Source: Rhyacichthys aspro (lineage: Eukaryota > Chordata > Actinopteri > Gobiiformes > Rhyacichthyidae). From it: a stretch of DNA of 64,000 bases. The stretch's first letter is position 1. The number at the start of each line of letters is the position of its first letter. Below the pieces are notes generated by a model. It did not search any database. It was not told the DNA's origin and was given only the letters and a program-made list of their open reading frames with translations. The position numbers and the translations under genes are program-made. The stretch is from assembly GCA_036850595.1 (NCBI GenBank), contig CM072168.1:14809982-14873981 (forward strand). Direction: 5' to 3'. Shown here piece by piece: positions 28,801 through 41,992 of this stretch.

Positions 28801-30213
28801 ATTTTGGGACCACATAAAACGATTGAATGGAGAGCTAAGTCGAGAAGTGGCTGCAATCATTCGCTCAATCTGCCTCTGAGAGGACACACATCACTCAGAC
28901 AGAGAGGGATGACACTAATAAAAGAGCGAGAGCAGAAACGACGAGAAAAAGGAAAGTGACAGACAAGACAGTGACGGCTCATCACTGAATGTTAAAAATG
29001 GATTCGTTTGAAACCCTTCTGATGGTTTGGCTGTGGACAAATTGAGCCCATATCATCAATAGTGATCATCCTTACTCTGATGCTTTTTTACACAGTTGGA
29101 CTGATATCATAATCAAGCATCTAGAGTTATCTGTGCCCCGTGTGAGACATGATGTATGGCTATTAGACCAAAGGGAACTAAAACAAATGAGGAAGATATG
29201 AGACTGGAGTGTGTAAAATTGATTCCAACTGGGATTTACTGGAGGATAACTGCAACATGTCTCTGTAGCTCTCTGGGATTGAGGTGTGGGCAAGATTCAT
29301 ATCACAAAATTGTAAACACTATACACCATTAAAATTGTGAATGCTTCCTCCTTCAGTCCAATGGCCTTTTTATGATTTCAATTTATATTCAAATAGCAGG
29401 CATCCTTTGGTTCCACACATTTTATCAGAAGACAGCGCTTTCTATTTATTTGATCTAAAGTAGCCTATTAATATAAATTGGAACAAGCCTGTCTACCATG
29501 AGTAATATATCATTATTTAGTATCTTTTTGATTATGTCTAGTGCTTTAGACAGTTTGTAGTTAGTGTGAAATTTGTCTCTAATGGTGGATGCCATTTTAA
29601 GTAAATAATCATTTACATTATTATCTTATAAATAAGATTTCTTGGTAGTTAAATTAATTAGTAAGAAGCCATAATAAAATAAAAATATCCAACTTTCAAA
29701 CCAAGCTTGGAAGAGTGCCCAGTTAAACACAACTCTCACAGCTTAAATACATTCTTTACAAAGTACAACAAAGTCACACATTCTCCATAAATACTGTATG
29801 AAATGAAAATAATCAAAGCTTTGCTTCCACCATCTGTGAATATGCACAAGCAGTAAATAACTGTCCATCTTTCAAGTTTGTATTGAGGGATGTGAGCGTC
29901 GAGTCATGTCTGAGGCACAGTTCTGAACCAACAGAGACACACTGAGCCGGGTTTGACAGTAGAGAATATGACATGATCCAAATATCAACTGTGACTCATT
30001 CTGAAATTAATGTTAAAGGTCACATTGTGTATGAGAAGCTGGTGAATCAGATGAAGAAACGTTATGTGTTTGGGCTGTGCAATATTATTCAGAAATATAA
30101 ATGTGGATAATTAATACAAGTTTTAGTCCGGAGGGTTATTGATGACATACCTATCATTATTATTAAAACAAAAGGGGATCTGAATGGGAACCTCATGTGT
30201 AAGTAGTACATTG

Positions 30214-30214
<1 letters not shown>
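16803..30214 (-). other. sh3rf3: sh3rf3 intron 1 continued: no gene seen
   Basis: This is a long intronic stretch with no recognisable exon, RNA gene or intact transposon. Short curiosities are a local palindrome of AGTACTAG and CTAGTACT near 17,080-17,100 and a poly-A/poly-T mini-hairpin at 27,181-27,206 around GCAGC. Open frames of up to about 129 codons (19,234-19,623 minus) are low-complexity or have no recognisable relatives. Confidence 0.6.

Positions 30215-30268
<54 letters not shown>
30215..30268. repeat. (TA)27 microsatellite
   Basis: This is a pure TA dinucleotide tract of 54 bases. Being self-complementary, it could extrude as a cruciform, and its length is likely to be unstable and error-prone in assembly. 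Confidence 0.95.
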
Positions 30269-30269
<1 letters not shown>

Positions 30270-30490
30270 TGTATTACATTAATTCCTATACTAGTAGGAA
30301 AAAAGGGGGGTGTATATGATTAAAAATATCAGAGTCTGCTATTAGTATTTAAAGAGATAACTGTATTCACTATCAGTGATACCATGCTGCTAAAATCTTA
30401 TTCCAAAAACTCCCTCTACATTAAAGACACTCTGCAAACAACACACTCTGTCTCATTTAGAGGACATATAATCCTGGATAAAAACTATGT

Positions 30491-30516
30491 GAACATGTTG
30501 CTATGGAAACATGTCT
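30491..30516. promoter_or_regulatory. Candidate p53/p63-family binding site
   Basis: Two RRRCWWGYYY half-sites lie close together: GAACATGTTG (9 of 10, at 30491-30500) and AAACATGTCT (10 of 10, at 30507-30516), separated by six bases. p53-family proteins accept spacers of this order. p63 is a master regulator of the epidermis, where EDAR acts. The site is in sh3rf3 intron 1, about 13 kb upstream of edar. This is a motif match only. Confidence 0.3.
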
Positions 30517-33500
30517 CAGATGATATGGTATATAAAATCTTCTTGCTTTATTTTCTTCTGCTTCTCTTTGTTGTGAAAATGAATAGCAAAACAAAACAGG
30601 TATAATTTCTAAAGCCGGGGAAAAAGGCATTCAGCTGCGAGTCAAGTGATTTTTACACGAGCTGCAGTGCTTTGATTGTACCGGTGCACCCATTGTTACC
30701 AATACCAAACAGCCAAAGGGAGGACGGTATTTGACCTAACTTCTTTTTGCTTATATAATCCCTGTCCTGGAGATAGAAAACTGCCAGATCCTCCTTTTAG
30801 TCAAAGCCAAACATTCACTACATAAGTGCCAGTAGGCCTTTGAATTGTCAACCCAACATTTCTTTTGCAGTGCCTTTTCCTCTTACCGTGACCAGCTGCA
30901 CACTTCCACATAGGACTGAATAAATAAAGCAACCTGAGGAACAGTTGATATAGAGTAAGAACCTAACCCTAAAATACATACACAACCGCTCCATATGTTA
31001 GCATCTTATGCCAATCCAAATATGCACACATAAGTAGAAAACACACACACGGAGCCAGGAGTGCATGTTTGGACACAGACGTCACTGTGGAAAGCTGATC
31101 ACACTCACACTGGAGCTGTGAACACTGAGGATCAGAGGGTGTCCTAAAATAACCTGAAACATTCTTATCTAACACTCTGAATTACAGTATGTGTGTAACT
31201 ACAGCATATATTTTCATAAGGTATTTCCTGCATGTCATTTAACAAGTTGTTAGTAATCATTACTGTAAACCTCAATGTAGACTATGCAGAACACAAGGCG
31301 ATTTATTTAAACCTTGTTCAGTCATCCTGTCCATTTTTAGTAAGTTTTAAACCTTTTTTGAGTAGAATTCTTTTACTTCTTAACATCTTTAAGTGTTACT
31401 GTGTTGTGTTTGCAGTAATTAAAGTTGTAAGCAATAGTATGTAAAACACAATGTACATTTTACCAGCCTTTACATAGCCTCAAGTCGTTTTGATGGACCC
31501 CTGACATCAAAAAGGAAGAAGAAGAACTCCTTATTGAGCAGATTTTTGGGACAGTGGGAGGACATTGGTGAATTTTAAACTGCTCATAGTGAAGGAATGT
31601 GAGTCCCATGTTTCTTGTTAGCATTAGTGTAGCTGCAGACAGAGTTTCTAAGTGATAAGACAAATTCTGACAAGTTAATGAGTGTTGCTTTAAACTATGG
31701 GATAATTTCTAAGACGTAGTTTGAATCTCAAATGCAAGTAAAAGTTTAAAAGTATGATAAGTAAAGTTTACTTTGCCATAAATTATTTTAGGCCCATTGT
31801 TTATACTCCCACAGCCATTATTCAATATTGTGTTGTTATATAACACAAACACACACACGCCATTTTGTCTCTAAAATTATGTTAGTCAGCAATGCTTCAA
31901 AACAACATGGTTTGATTTATACAGTATATGATTTAGATCTAGATACAATACTTTGAAACTACACATTAGTTTCCCTAGACAGCCCTTTATGCTATGCACA
32001 GAAGAGTCCTAAAAACGTCCAATTAACACATTTTAAAGAGCAATTTATGACTATGTTTACAGAACTGAATCCCCTCGGACAAAATGAGCTATCCAAGGAA
32101 GTTTAATCTCTCCTACAGGCCAAGTAAAAGAGAGGAAAGGAATGACTCCAGAAGTGAGGAATGATTTCATAAAAGGCACTGGTGATGAATTGAAGTGGAT
32201 GGCTGTGAAAGTGAACAGCAGGTCGATGAAAGAGGAAGACCCGTATTCAGTGCCATGTTTCCAAATTCTGTTCGGATGTGTGCGCGTCTCTGTGTGTACT
32301 CCGATCCCTCTTGTCCGCTCGAGCCAAGGCTCTGTTTCCTGCCAAGTCTAAAGTGGGTGGTGGGTGTGTTTCAACATCTCTCCATTACACAGAAAGATGA
32401 GGAGGAGGAAGAGAAGGAAAGGAGTGCTTTTGCCACAAGACAGGAAACATACTAAACGACAAGCTAACACACTAAACCTACACTGAGTAACACCTGGAGA
32501 AAATGTCTGGATGAATCTTTTTCCCCAAGAGAACCGTTCCACTTCTTCAAACATGTCGCCAGTGTAACCTCATACTGTATGATATTACAGCAGGTACATG
32601 TTATGTTAGATGTGCTGAAGTAAAAAGAGCCACACTGTCACTAGCGTCAGAAACTCCTATGAACTAAAATGTTCTACAAGAAGTCAGACATGATTTTTGC
32701 AGGGTACCTGTGTAATTGAGCTCCTCTCTTCATAAAGTGATCTGACATGACAGTACTGTAAATTTTGTATCAACAAGGCTGCTCAACATGTCTTTATCTC
32801 TCCACTCCAGTAAGAGCCTTGCATTACTTAATATATTATTAATTGTAATACAGTTAAACTTTTTTTTTTTTTGACATACGGGACATTCAAATTATGGAGG
32901 TCATATAATTTTTACAGTATTTACTCAAGTTTGAATTTCTTGTTTAACTTGGTCAATAATTACAGCATTTATCTAGCCTATATCAGCCATTCAGATATAT
33001 TTTATAGTGAGTTATAGTTATTTAATCATTGTTATTGGTAAATTTCCACTTCAGAAGTTATGTACAGCTCAGATGCAGTGCTTTTTTCCAGCTTTATTTT
33101 TATTCTACCTGAAAACTTACCAGATGAGAAAATAAATCAATATATATGTCATCTTCAATTACTAGTGTGAGATAGAAATTTCAAATATTTTCCCATTATC
33201 ATAATTTCTATTAAAATAAGGCGCCACTCTGCTAACGACAATTCCATTGGCTTGACCAGTGGTCATTGACATCTCACCCTCATCTCCATAGCAACAATAG
33301 GCACAGACACGAGGGGGTTAACCCTTAACCTATGTGTGTGTGTGTTTGTGTGCAACTGGGGGATGGTATTGATGGGATTCCACACATATACGCCCATGGG
33401 AATAGCAGTCAAGCTCCAAAGCTTGTTTAGGCTTTACCACCCATTACCCACCACCACCACAAACTAAACAACACACACAAACACACCTCATAGCATCTTA

Positions 33501-35587
33501 TTATAACATCTCTGAAGCTGGAAGGTCCTCTTAACTGCCACCCTGCCTCCATCCATCACTCTGCCATCTGACCTCAATCGTTTCATCTCCATATCTGTGT
33601 GAGCAGGGCCAAGGATGAGACTGATGGGAGATGACATCAAGCAGATTCAAGGCAACATGGACCCCAGTAATTAGAGACACTGTTATGTAACAAAGATGAC
33701 ACAGATGACAGTATTTCATCTGAATAAATTAATACGCTTATTGCAAAGTGGAGCAAGTTTGTCATTGTCACTAAAGTTATAGTTTTCTACTGAGATAAAA
33801 CAAAACCATTTTAACAGACTTAAAACAGAAGAAAATGGAGGAGTTTCAGGCAATCTATCAAGACTTAAATTAAAAAAAAAACTAACTAGCTTCTGGCAGT
33901 AGCAATGTTTTGACTACAAAATAATACATAGTGATGGTACTGTGTGATTTAATAGTGTAATTTTAAACCATTCACTGTTAGGATTTGCCTTATGGCTACT
34001 ACGCTAATAAACAAAAAAGTAGTAAAAGATGAGTGCACAGACTTGCACATCTATAAACTGGAGTTCATGCAAGCACACGTACACACAATGGTGCAAGCAA
34101 CTGTATAATTTCCAGGACATTCAAAGAGACACAGAGGATATGTTTTAGCATTAAAATTAAAATTACCATTCAAATAGTAAACAGTTTGTGTGGAAGATAG
34201 CTTTAGTGTATGGTAACATTAACATAATTAAATCCTTTTCCAGTCAACATCACAGAAAAGTCCAAGCAAGATAAAAAAGAATGAGTTAGGAGCAACTGAG
34301 AGCAAGATTTGTTTGTGGTGCAGTTACCAGGCAGAGATCCTATACAGACACAAACGTATGCATCAAGAGATATCCACAGAGATATGCTCAGACCTGAGCA
34401 GATGAGTTCAAGTATGTTAGTATGAAGTATCGTAATGTTGAGGTATTGACTGAGAGCTTGTTGTTGCTACCCAGGGACGGCCAGTTTATGAAAACACTAA
34501 CAAAAGTATTAAATGTGTATAAATGAATGTGTTTTGTTGAGTGGGATGAAGCAATGCAAAACAGTTATGATTAAAAAAGGAACATAAAGTTGTGAGCATT
34601 TAAATAGTAGTCTGAGGAGTCAAACAGAAAATTGAGTATTGTGGCTTGCAGTCTAAATGTAGCCTATAGCTTAAAGGAGCTGATGCACAGTTATGACAAA
34701 ACTGCATTATAAAACGTGTCTTTAGGTTACATACAGATAAACATTTATTCAGTGTGCATTTGTGTGCCTCTATAAGTTACCACTAATGGAACATGGATTA
34801 TTACAGGGGTTGGAAACAGCCAATTTCCTTTTGGGAACTCACACCAAATCTCTGTACACACACTTACTTACTACACACTGATGGTAATGACAGGGCAAAG
34901 CATTGTATTAGAGATGAAAGCATGTAGTGTCATTGCTTCATCAATTTGTCGAGGTTACCTGAGGCGTCACCACAGCAGCATCAAGTAAACACAGGTAAAG
35001 GGAGGACGTCAAGGGTGGGATAGTGACAAACTACTTTAGCAGTTTATGTAAACAGCAAAGACTTAAAATGGTGGACTTAAAGTCTGTTTTTGCATTGATG
35101 TAAGTAGCTATGCAGTATGTAAAGGGCATAATGCATCTCTCTTTACACAGACTGTTTCAGAGAAATCTATCAAATTTTGCTGGAATGACTACAGTGACTA
35201 TATACTGTATGTAAAACCTGCAAGTGCATACAAGGTAAAACAACCATGTCATGAGAGAACACACTGTTTTTTCTCAACAGGCATTAGTGGACTAGTCATC
35301 TCAAGGATATGAGCGAGAGTAATGCAAGATAGTCTAACCATTGAAAACATTAGTATTCATAGTGATGAAGCCTCATTTTTAGAGTCCAGTCAGCACCACC
35401 AGACAGACTCACTGAACTGAACTATTCATTCATAAGTCCAGTGGGAATAAATATCCTCTTTTCATCTTGTTCAGTCCAATAACATTTTCCACAATTTTAC
35501 AGACTTTGACTCCACAATGAGATATGCTTTGTGATGTTGTGATTTTATATCACAATATTTGAATATATAGCCCTGCAACTGACTGGC
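30517..35587 (-). other. sh3rf3: sh3rf3 intron 1 continued: no gene seen
   Basis: This is intronic sequence with a poly-T run near 32,860-32,873 and a short GT tract near 33,333. I see no exon or RNA gene. Confidence 0.6.
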
Positions 35588-35692
35588 CATTGTCCAGGGT
35601 GTACCTCGCCTAGGGCCCAAAGCTGCTGGCATAGGCTCCAGCCACCCGCGACCCCTCACGGGCCTAAGCGGTAGAAAATGAATGAATATTTG
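35588..35692 (+). repeat. Dispersed teleost repeat (TGTCCAGGGTGTACC... type)
   Basis: This stretch contains the hallmarks of a very common fish interspersed repeat: TGTCCAGGGTGTACCTCGCC, then GGCATAGGCTCCAGCCACC, a CGCGACCC segment, AAGCGGTAGAAAATG, and a tail of ATGA units. It is locally GC-rich in an AT-rich intron and makes an antisense open frame with no meaning as a protein. I recognise the repeat type but cannot give its family name with certainty. Confidence 0.8.
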
Positions 35693-38068
35693 AATATGCC
35701 CCTCAGCATACAGCACTTCTACTGGTCACACTAGTGCCACTTTTCCACAGTTTTAGCTTCAGTCTGACTGTCCAGTTATTTTACCATAGCATGACCAAAG
35801 TGTACTTTGCTGACAGATGAAATGCCATTGCATTATCACGGTTAAAGAAGTTTTTGCAATAGAACTATTATATATGTTGAAATCAGGAAGGACATGGATT
35901 TGCCGTGGACTGTGCCAACCCTAACTTAGACATACTTGAGTCTTTGACTTACAAGGCAAACTCTTATTGCAATGTCTTTGTCTGGTGAGTCATCTCTTCA
36001 TCTGATATGCACCATGCACAACACAGACATGAGGTAATCATATCTTACCAAAGTCTTATTTTGCTCGAACAGGAAACTATAATGAAAGAAAAACTGGTAT
36101 AAAAAAAGGTGAGGGGTGACATACATGCTTCTGAACAAAGAGCACAATAACAGAAAGTGAATGGTCATGGTTAAATAGCCAAATTGAAATCATTAAAAGG
36201 AGATATCATCCTGTCAATAAATAGGTATATGCCAAATAAATATATAAATGAGTAGAAAAAACATCAGCTATGTTAAACTCATGGGTCATAGTACCAGGTC
36301 TGCAGTAAAAGCCCAAATAGCACAGGAGGAGCTGGTCTTTCTGCTGACTCAGCATCTCTGACTCTTCATCTATTTCCATAGCAACACATTTATTCCACTC
36401 TACAACCATTATTACCTTACGTTGACTATTGGGTTTGACCTATTTGACTCCCTCAATGCAGCATTACATTAATGTGTCTCTTAAAAACACATTTAACTCC
36501 CTTTGCAAGACCCTTACCGCAGCAGGGGACACACATCCAAATACACACACTCAATGTTAGAAGAGATTAATTCACACTTTCATCACTGGGCCAGAGTCCC
36601 ATGGGAGCCTGGAGGAGACTTGGGCAAAGTGACTGCAGGGGTTTGCAGAGGGTAATGGGTTATATGTGTGAATGTGCGTGTGTGTGTTCACTGCCAATAA
36701 AGGCTGCAGTAGAGCGCTGTCTCTAAGGGGCTCTAAAACAAACAGAGAGTGGACACAGCTATGGACAGAGTAAGCACTGAGGATATTTTTGTGTTTTATT
36801 TGACAAGTTTATAAATGTCCATTTCTTTTTCAGTACAACTGAAATGTAAACTCTAAATGTATCAGAATGCTGCACAACAGCAACCAATGTTAAATTACTG
36901 TATGTCACCAAGAAAACACAGTGTAACATTAAAAGCTTTTGCAGAGCTTATTTCCTTTGTGTGACAGCCATCAAAATTACTCTTCCTTGAAGGGATGGGC
37001 AAACTTTATTGAGTGTATTGAAATAACATGTTAAGTGTTAGTGGGAACGTCACTAAGGCTTTGGATTTCTGTGCATCACCATGAATGAGTGACTGCTCAC
37101 TGCGCTGCACTTCATCACACCGAAGTGCTCTGCTGCTTCAATCAATGCTCGCCTGCCTAATAAGTCCTGTTGTATTGCAGGGGCGGGCATTAGCTGATGC
37201 CGTTGTTACTGTGACTGTTCATTGCATTCTCTTGACTAAACATTAGTAAAAACAACACTTACACAAGAAAACATGAACAAACATTGTGCACAACCACCCG
37301 AATGCACTCAAACTTTGACAATAGACATTTTTTCTTTTTTTCAACATTTTTTCGACAATACTTTTTTGATAGTCATATCCTCAACAAAGTCTCATTCTTC
37401 CACTTGCATTACAGCCATAAGATAACTGTCTGTCTCTCCTCCTGAGGTTATGAAATTGTACACAGCTGTAGCATGTGGCGACAGAGCTGTAACAACCAGG
37501 AACACAGACAGGTGACCCTCTAGGTCTTTCTCTAAATCTCTCCTCCTGTCTCTGTGGGAAACCGCAGCTAATTATACCTCAGTAACATCCACCCAAAGGC
37601 ACACCCAAAACAAAGCCTAATTTCACACAAATGATAAGTTAAACAAACTGTGTAACAGCAGCAATACACGAAGAACAAGAAGCACTTCCTTGGGAAATTA
37701 TGACAAAAGCGCACTTAATAAGATTTGAAAACCATTCCTGTTCCTCTGCTGTGCCTCCACAACTTCTGCCTGTTACCAAGTTTACTTTCTACCAGCTGTC
37801 ACACAAGCTATCCTGCAATCACTCCTGCTGTGTGCCCATTCTAAGCACAGACATTTGCATGTATTTAACCATACAGCATTTTGAGGCAGGCAGTCTAGAG
37901 ATAGTTGCAACCAATTTTTGGTCTTGTGTTGTTGGTCAAATAAAGCTACTTTACTCTGTTGCCATGAAGAAGTCAAGAAGTTGTCAGTCTTCTATAACTC
38001 ATAAAGATCTAATGTTTTTATAAATCTGTCAGATAGTTTTTGTTTTCTAATACAGTTCGAGAACAAAC
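35693..38068 (-). other. sh3rf3: sh3rf3 intron 1, 5' portion: no gene seen
   Basis: This is the first part of intron 1 after the exon 1 donor (GTTAAG|gtttgttc). It is AT-rich. A 107-codon plus-strand frame near 37,700-38,023 has no recognisable domain. No exon is visible. Confidence 0.65.
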
Positions 38069-38482
38069 CTTAACAGGGGAGCTCCTGGTGGCCACGGGCA
38101 GCTCTCTGACAGCACTGCCCGTGGGAGAAGCGGATATCCCGGCTGCGTAGCCCTGGAGCGAGCCCCCGGCTAGGGACTGCCTGCTGCCTGTTCCTATGCC
38201 CCCTCCGCTGCCTCGTTGGGGCCGCTGCTTGATCCCATCCAGGAGGCGAACCAGGAGGATGTTTGCCGGGAGGTCGTCCACCCCGCAGTCCACCAGGATG
38301 CGGCACTCTGGGCAGCGGAGCTCGTTTCTGGAGCTCACTATGTTCTCCAAGCAGCGGCGACAGAAGGTGTGCTGGCACGGCAGCACCTTGGCCGTGGTGT
38401 CCAGGCGCTCCAGGCACACCGAGCACTCCAGCAGATCCAGCAGTGACGAAGACTCGTCCATGTCGGCGGAGAGGGTGAGCAT
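38069..38482 (-). CDS. sh3rf3: sh3rf3 exon 1: start codon and RING finger
   Basis: This is the first coding exon of the E3 ligase SH3RF3. From the ATG at 38461 the protein reads [20 protein letters not shown]. It has a complete C3HC4 RING at C13, C16, C29, H31, C34, C37, C50 and C53, followed by [13 protein letters not shown] and a Gly/Ser-rich linker. The in-frame ATG at 38482 adds seven residues (MLTLSAD). That ATG is first, but the one at 38461 has the better context (G at -3 and +4) and opens the sequence conserved with human SH3RF3 as I recall it. The donor CCTGTTAAG|gtttgt leaves phase 0, matching exon 2. [19 protein letters not shown] points to SH3RF3 rather than SH3RF1. Exon 1 lies in a CpG island. 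The frame stays open 86 codons upstream of 38482 without an ATG. Confidence 0.94.
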
Positions 38483-38830
38483 CTGGGCTTCAGTGTCCGG
38501 GTCGCCGCGGAGACTTGTTTGTGTTCCGTGAAAAAGAAGCGGAGCTGCAGAACATTCTGGGAGGCGGACAAACCTCCACAACGGAGTCCCCCCGCGCGCC
38601 AAGAGGCAGTTCCCCGTGAGTTGCGAACACTCTCCGCTTTTCCGTCCCCTCTCTCCTTCTCCCGCAACGTGTTTGTGTTTCTGTCGTCCCCTCTCTGCTC
38701 CGTCTCCTCCTCTCTGCTCTCTCCAGCAGCAGCTGTGCACAAAACGGTGAGGTCACGCTCTCATCATCATCGTTCGCGCGCCCATCAGGATTGCTGCGCG
38801 CACACGAACCCAAGGCAGAGTGATACGGGA
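38080..38830 (-). promoter_or_regulatory. sh3rf3: CpG island / promoter region of sh3rf3
   Basis: GC and CpG content rise sharply here compared with the flanking AT-rich DNA (for example CCCCGCGCGCC near 38,590 and TCGCGCGCCC near 38,773). The block covers the first coding exon and the sequence just upstream on the minus strand, as expected for a TATA-less CpG-island promoter. No TATA box is evident. The transcription start cannot be fixed from sequence but probably lies between about 38,550 and 38,850. Several open frames on both strands here are by-products of high GC. Confidence 0.75.
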
Positions 38831-41800
38831 AGAGAGAGACCACCACAAATGCGAAGGTCCCCCACCGCTCCTGTTGTTGCCAGCCAGGTTTTCTTCCCAC
38901 ACCTTCAACGCTGGTTAAAAAGCAGGACTGGTCTCGCCGATGTAAAGCCTGAACGGGCGGTGAAACAATACATTCAGTCTATGCATTTAACTCTCCATAA
39001 CTGCAGATATAATCATGCAAAAATTCTCTCAGCTTTTCAGTAAATCCAGCAATGTTAAGGTGTGATCTGAATTATGATGTTCATTAAGTCGTATATTTTC
39101 TAAATAATGCGCTGGGAGTACAATACTGAACAATACAACTCAAGGCTGAAAGCAGTGGGGGCATCACCTTGTGCTACGCACCTGGCGCAGACCTCCCCAC
39201 ATTACCTCAACGTCCTGAGCTGTACAGTGCTTCGAGATTTGATAGATTTGTGGCGACACCTGGTGGCAATAATATGCTATTGTTGTTGTGTTTCTGACAT
39301 TGTCAATTGGAATTCCTACATTTTTGGACACAATATAGCGTAAGTAATAATTTTGTATTGAAATTTTAGAAACAATAGGTGATCATTTGTGTATGTGTGT
39401 TATAAAGCTGTTTAATGCATAGAATTTTTCACACCATGAGCCTTTATGACACTTTTAATAAAAAATAATGAAAAATGTCAAGGAAATTGTTTGTTTGCAT
39501 TGTTAATTAGCTGTCCACACGCAGTCAGACATGAGTGTGTGTGTGTATGTGTGTGTTTTTCTCGCTCTGACTGAGGGTTAACTTTGCTGGTCCACCTGTT
39601 CAGACCTGCCCTGCTCTCACACTCTCACAGCCTAGAGTAGGGAAAGATTTACTCAAATGTGTGTGTCTGTTTGCCTCTGTGTGTATGTGTCTGTGTGGTA
39701 TGACAAAGTGACGCCTTCCTGAGCATGATGGGGGCTCTACTTACCACCCACGAAGCAAAGCAAAGGCAGGAGTATGGGGAAGACTCATGTGTTAGCTACA
39801 TAATAGAATTTAGTTCAAAACAATGAGGCCCATGGCACATTTTAGTCTTTTAAGTGCACACATGCGTGTTCTAAATGGAACAGAAAAGTAACCTGGAAGG
39901 AGCCTACGTGGAGAGAACACAATGCATCCATAGCTTCTGAACAAAAACTGTGAGCCATGTTGCACCAAACAAAGGGTAACTTAACTTCTGCAGTGGCTAA
40001 GCCCGCTTTGAATTGTATCTTGAGAGTAGGCCTATTTCTGCACTTGATGGCTTAATGTTGCAATAGCAGAGTAATTCAGCTGCTAAAATGTGTGTTTCTG
40101 TGCTGTTGTAAAACCCTGAATTTTAATGCTGTCACACAGGCCCACAAGTACTGGAAAGAATCCCAAACTTTATCAAACCCAATTGTGTCTTATGCCCAGT
40201 GAACGTCACTGAATTCTTCACAGCCAATAATTCAAAATGACAGAGGAACTAGACGAAAAATGATTATTACATAAACCTTTCCCCCAATCTATTTGAGCAG
40301 CACAGTCAGGGTTCCCTTTAGGACAAGAAGCTGTCAGTGCCAGACAAAGGCTGGGCGCTCTGAAAACAACAACATGTCAATTAGAGAAGCAGCATTTGTA
40401 TCATGAGGTAGAATGAAAAGCATTGTGGAGTTGTATTCCAAGCTGTTTTTATTTTTGCTGAAAACTTCAAAACTTCATATTTCTGCAGAGCAAATGCTAT
40501 GAATCAAAACTCGCCTGAAGATATTGATTTGTAGGCTATTCATATTTAAATGCCCCACTATTTCCATCCTTCTTTGTTTACTTTATATACCTCTATGCCT
40601 TTGTATGGGATATATTAGTCCCATTTTATTGATAATAATCATCTTCCAGGCCATCATTCCTCAACAAACAGATGGGTTTTCCCTGTGAATTCTCAAATTT
40701 CATTTTTATTCATTTCATATGCTCAAGATGATTAAATAATGTTATGAACAAATATATAAATTGAGTGCGTACCCATGCCTATATAACTTATTGAACAATG
40801 TCCTGCATTTTTGCAAAAGTAGGTTAGCTGACTCTGTGGTCACCATGGCAACTGCTGCATGGTTAAAGATCAGTTAAGAGAGAGATGCGTGTGTTTGTGT
40901 GTTTTTATCAGACAGTGTGCACTAACATCACTGAGAGGGCACTAAAAAGGTCAAAGAGTCTAGCCAGACAGTCTTGTGAGTTGAACACAGGCCTTGTAAG
41001 TCCAATCCATGTGAAAATGAATTATTTATTATTTGGTGTGGTGTATAATGTCTCTGCTTTGATTAAAGTTTTATGTCTACTTGAAAAATGAAATCTTAGA
41101 TGTGCATTGGTTGTGCTATATAAGATACATTCCCTCATACACTTAGAACATAGCATTAAAGATGACTTCAATGTGTTGAAGTCCAGTGGGTTTATGTTTA
41201 ATTGCCTAGAGAACATATTAACTGTGAAGAAAAAGACAGCCCTCTTTTAAATTTATCATCAGCCATAAAAAGTGCATTGAATCATATGTTCATCCTCACC
41301 CTTTACAAAGATCTAACTCTCCTTAGGGAACAAAAAGCCAAAGGAAGTTTGTTTTTAATGATTTTTTCCCATGTAAATTGAAGTTATACCAACTTCATTA
41401 TACCAAGAGTCAAATTAGGCCTCTGCAGATTGCTGTCTCTGAGCTACTACTTTGAAGTGTTTCTGTTTCAGGGGTCATGTGGGGGGGGGTTGGGATTAAA
41501 TGAGAATGAGCAGATGAGAGCTGGTCGGTGACAGCTGCTGAACAATGCTAAATCTTTGAAGAGTTGTTTGTTTATTTGTACATTATCAACAGCTGTGTTT
41601 ACTGTATATGACCCTAATACAGTATGTGAAAGGTCTAATGTGCATTTTCTGTCGGGATCACTGTATGGAAAGTTTTACAAGGTGCTTAACAATATGTGCA
41701 ATACTTAGTTGTGTTACTATACTATAAACTATTTCAAAAGTTACACTTTTATATTTGCAATTAAGTTTTATGTTATTTTTATTGTTTGCTGACCTCACTG

Positions 41801-41911
41801 ACCTTTCCCGTAATGCTCTGTAGTGCATATTCTTCTCTGTGGGACATTGTTATTATTTTATTATCTTATGATATTTTGATATTAAACTGATTTATCAAAC
41901 AATTTCATCTT
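38831..41911. other. Divergent intergenic region, no gene seen
   Basis: This is the space between the sh3rf3 promoter and the palindromic repeats upstream of edar. It is mostly AT-rich with GT-rich patches near 39,533-39,557 and 39,660-39,700. A weak CTCF-like sequence (ACACCTGGTGGCAA, 11 of 14) lies at 39,256-39,269. No coding exon is recognisable. Confidence 0.6.
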
Positions 41912-41992
41912 GAAGGGCTAAAAACACAAGGCCATAAGTTAATTTTTTTTTGTTCTCGCGTTTTTTTTGTCATTCCTAGCATTAAGAAACTC
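41912..41992. repeat. Degenerate copy of palindromic element (copy 1)
   Basis: Segments GAAGGGCTAAAAACACAAGG, TCTCGCGTTTTTTTT and ATTCCTAGCATTAAGAAACT match, in order and spacing, the reverse complement of the element at 43257-43360. The outer left arm is eroded and the loop has gained a T-run. The two copies lie about 1.3 kb apart in opposite orientation. Finding two copies shows this is a repeat family and not a single chance palindrome. Confidence 0.65.

Noticed and set aside
30963..30975. Telomere-like CCTAACCCTAA
   Set aside because: Less than two units. It is not an interstitial telomere array.
38519..39043. 174-codon open frame on the plus strand opposite sh3rf3 exon 1
   Set aside because: It is antisense to the CpG island, has no recognisable domain, and its length is explained by high GC. 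An antisense RNA is possible but not supported by sequence alone.
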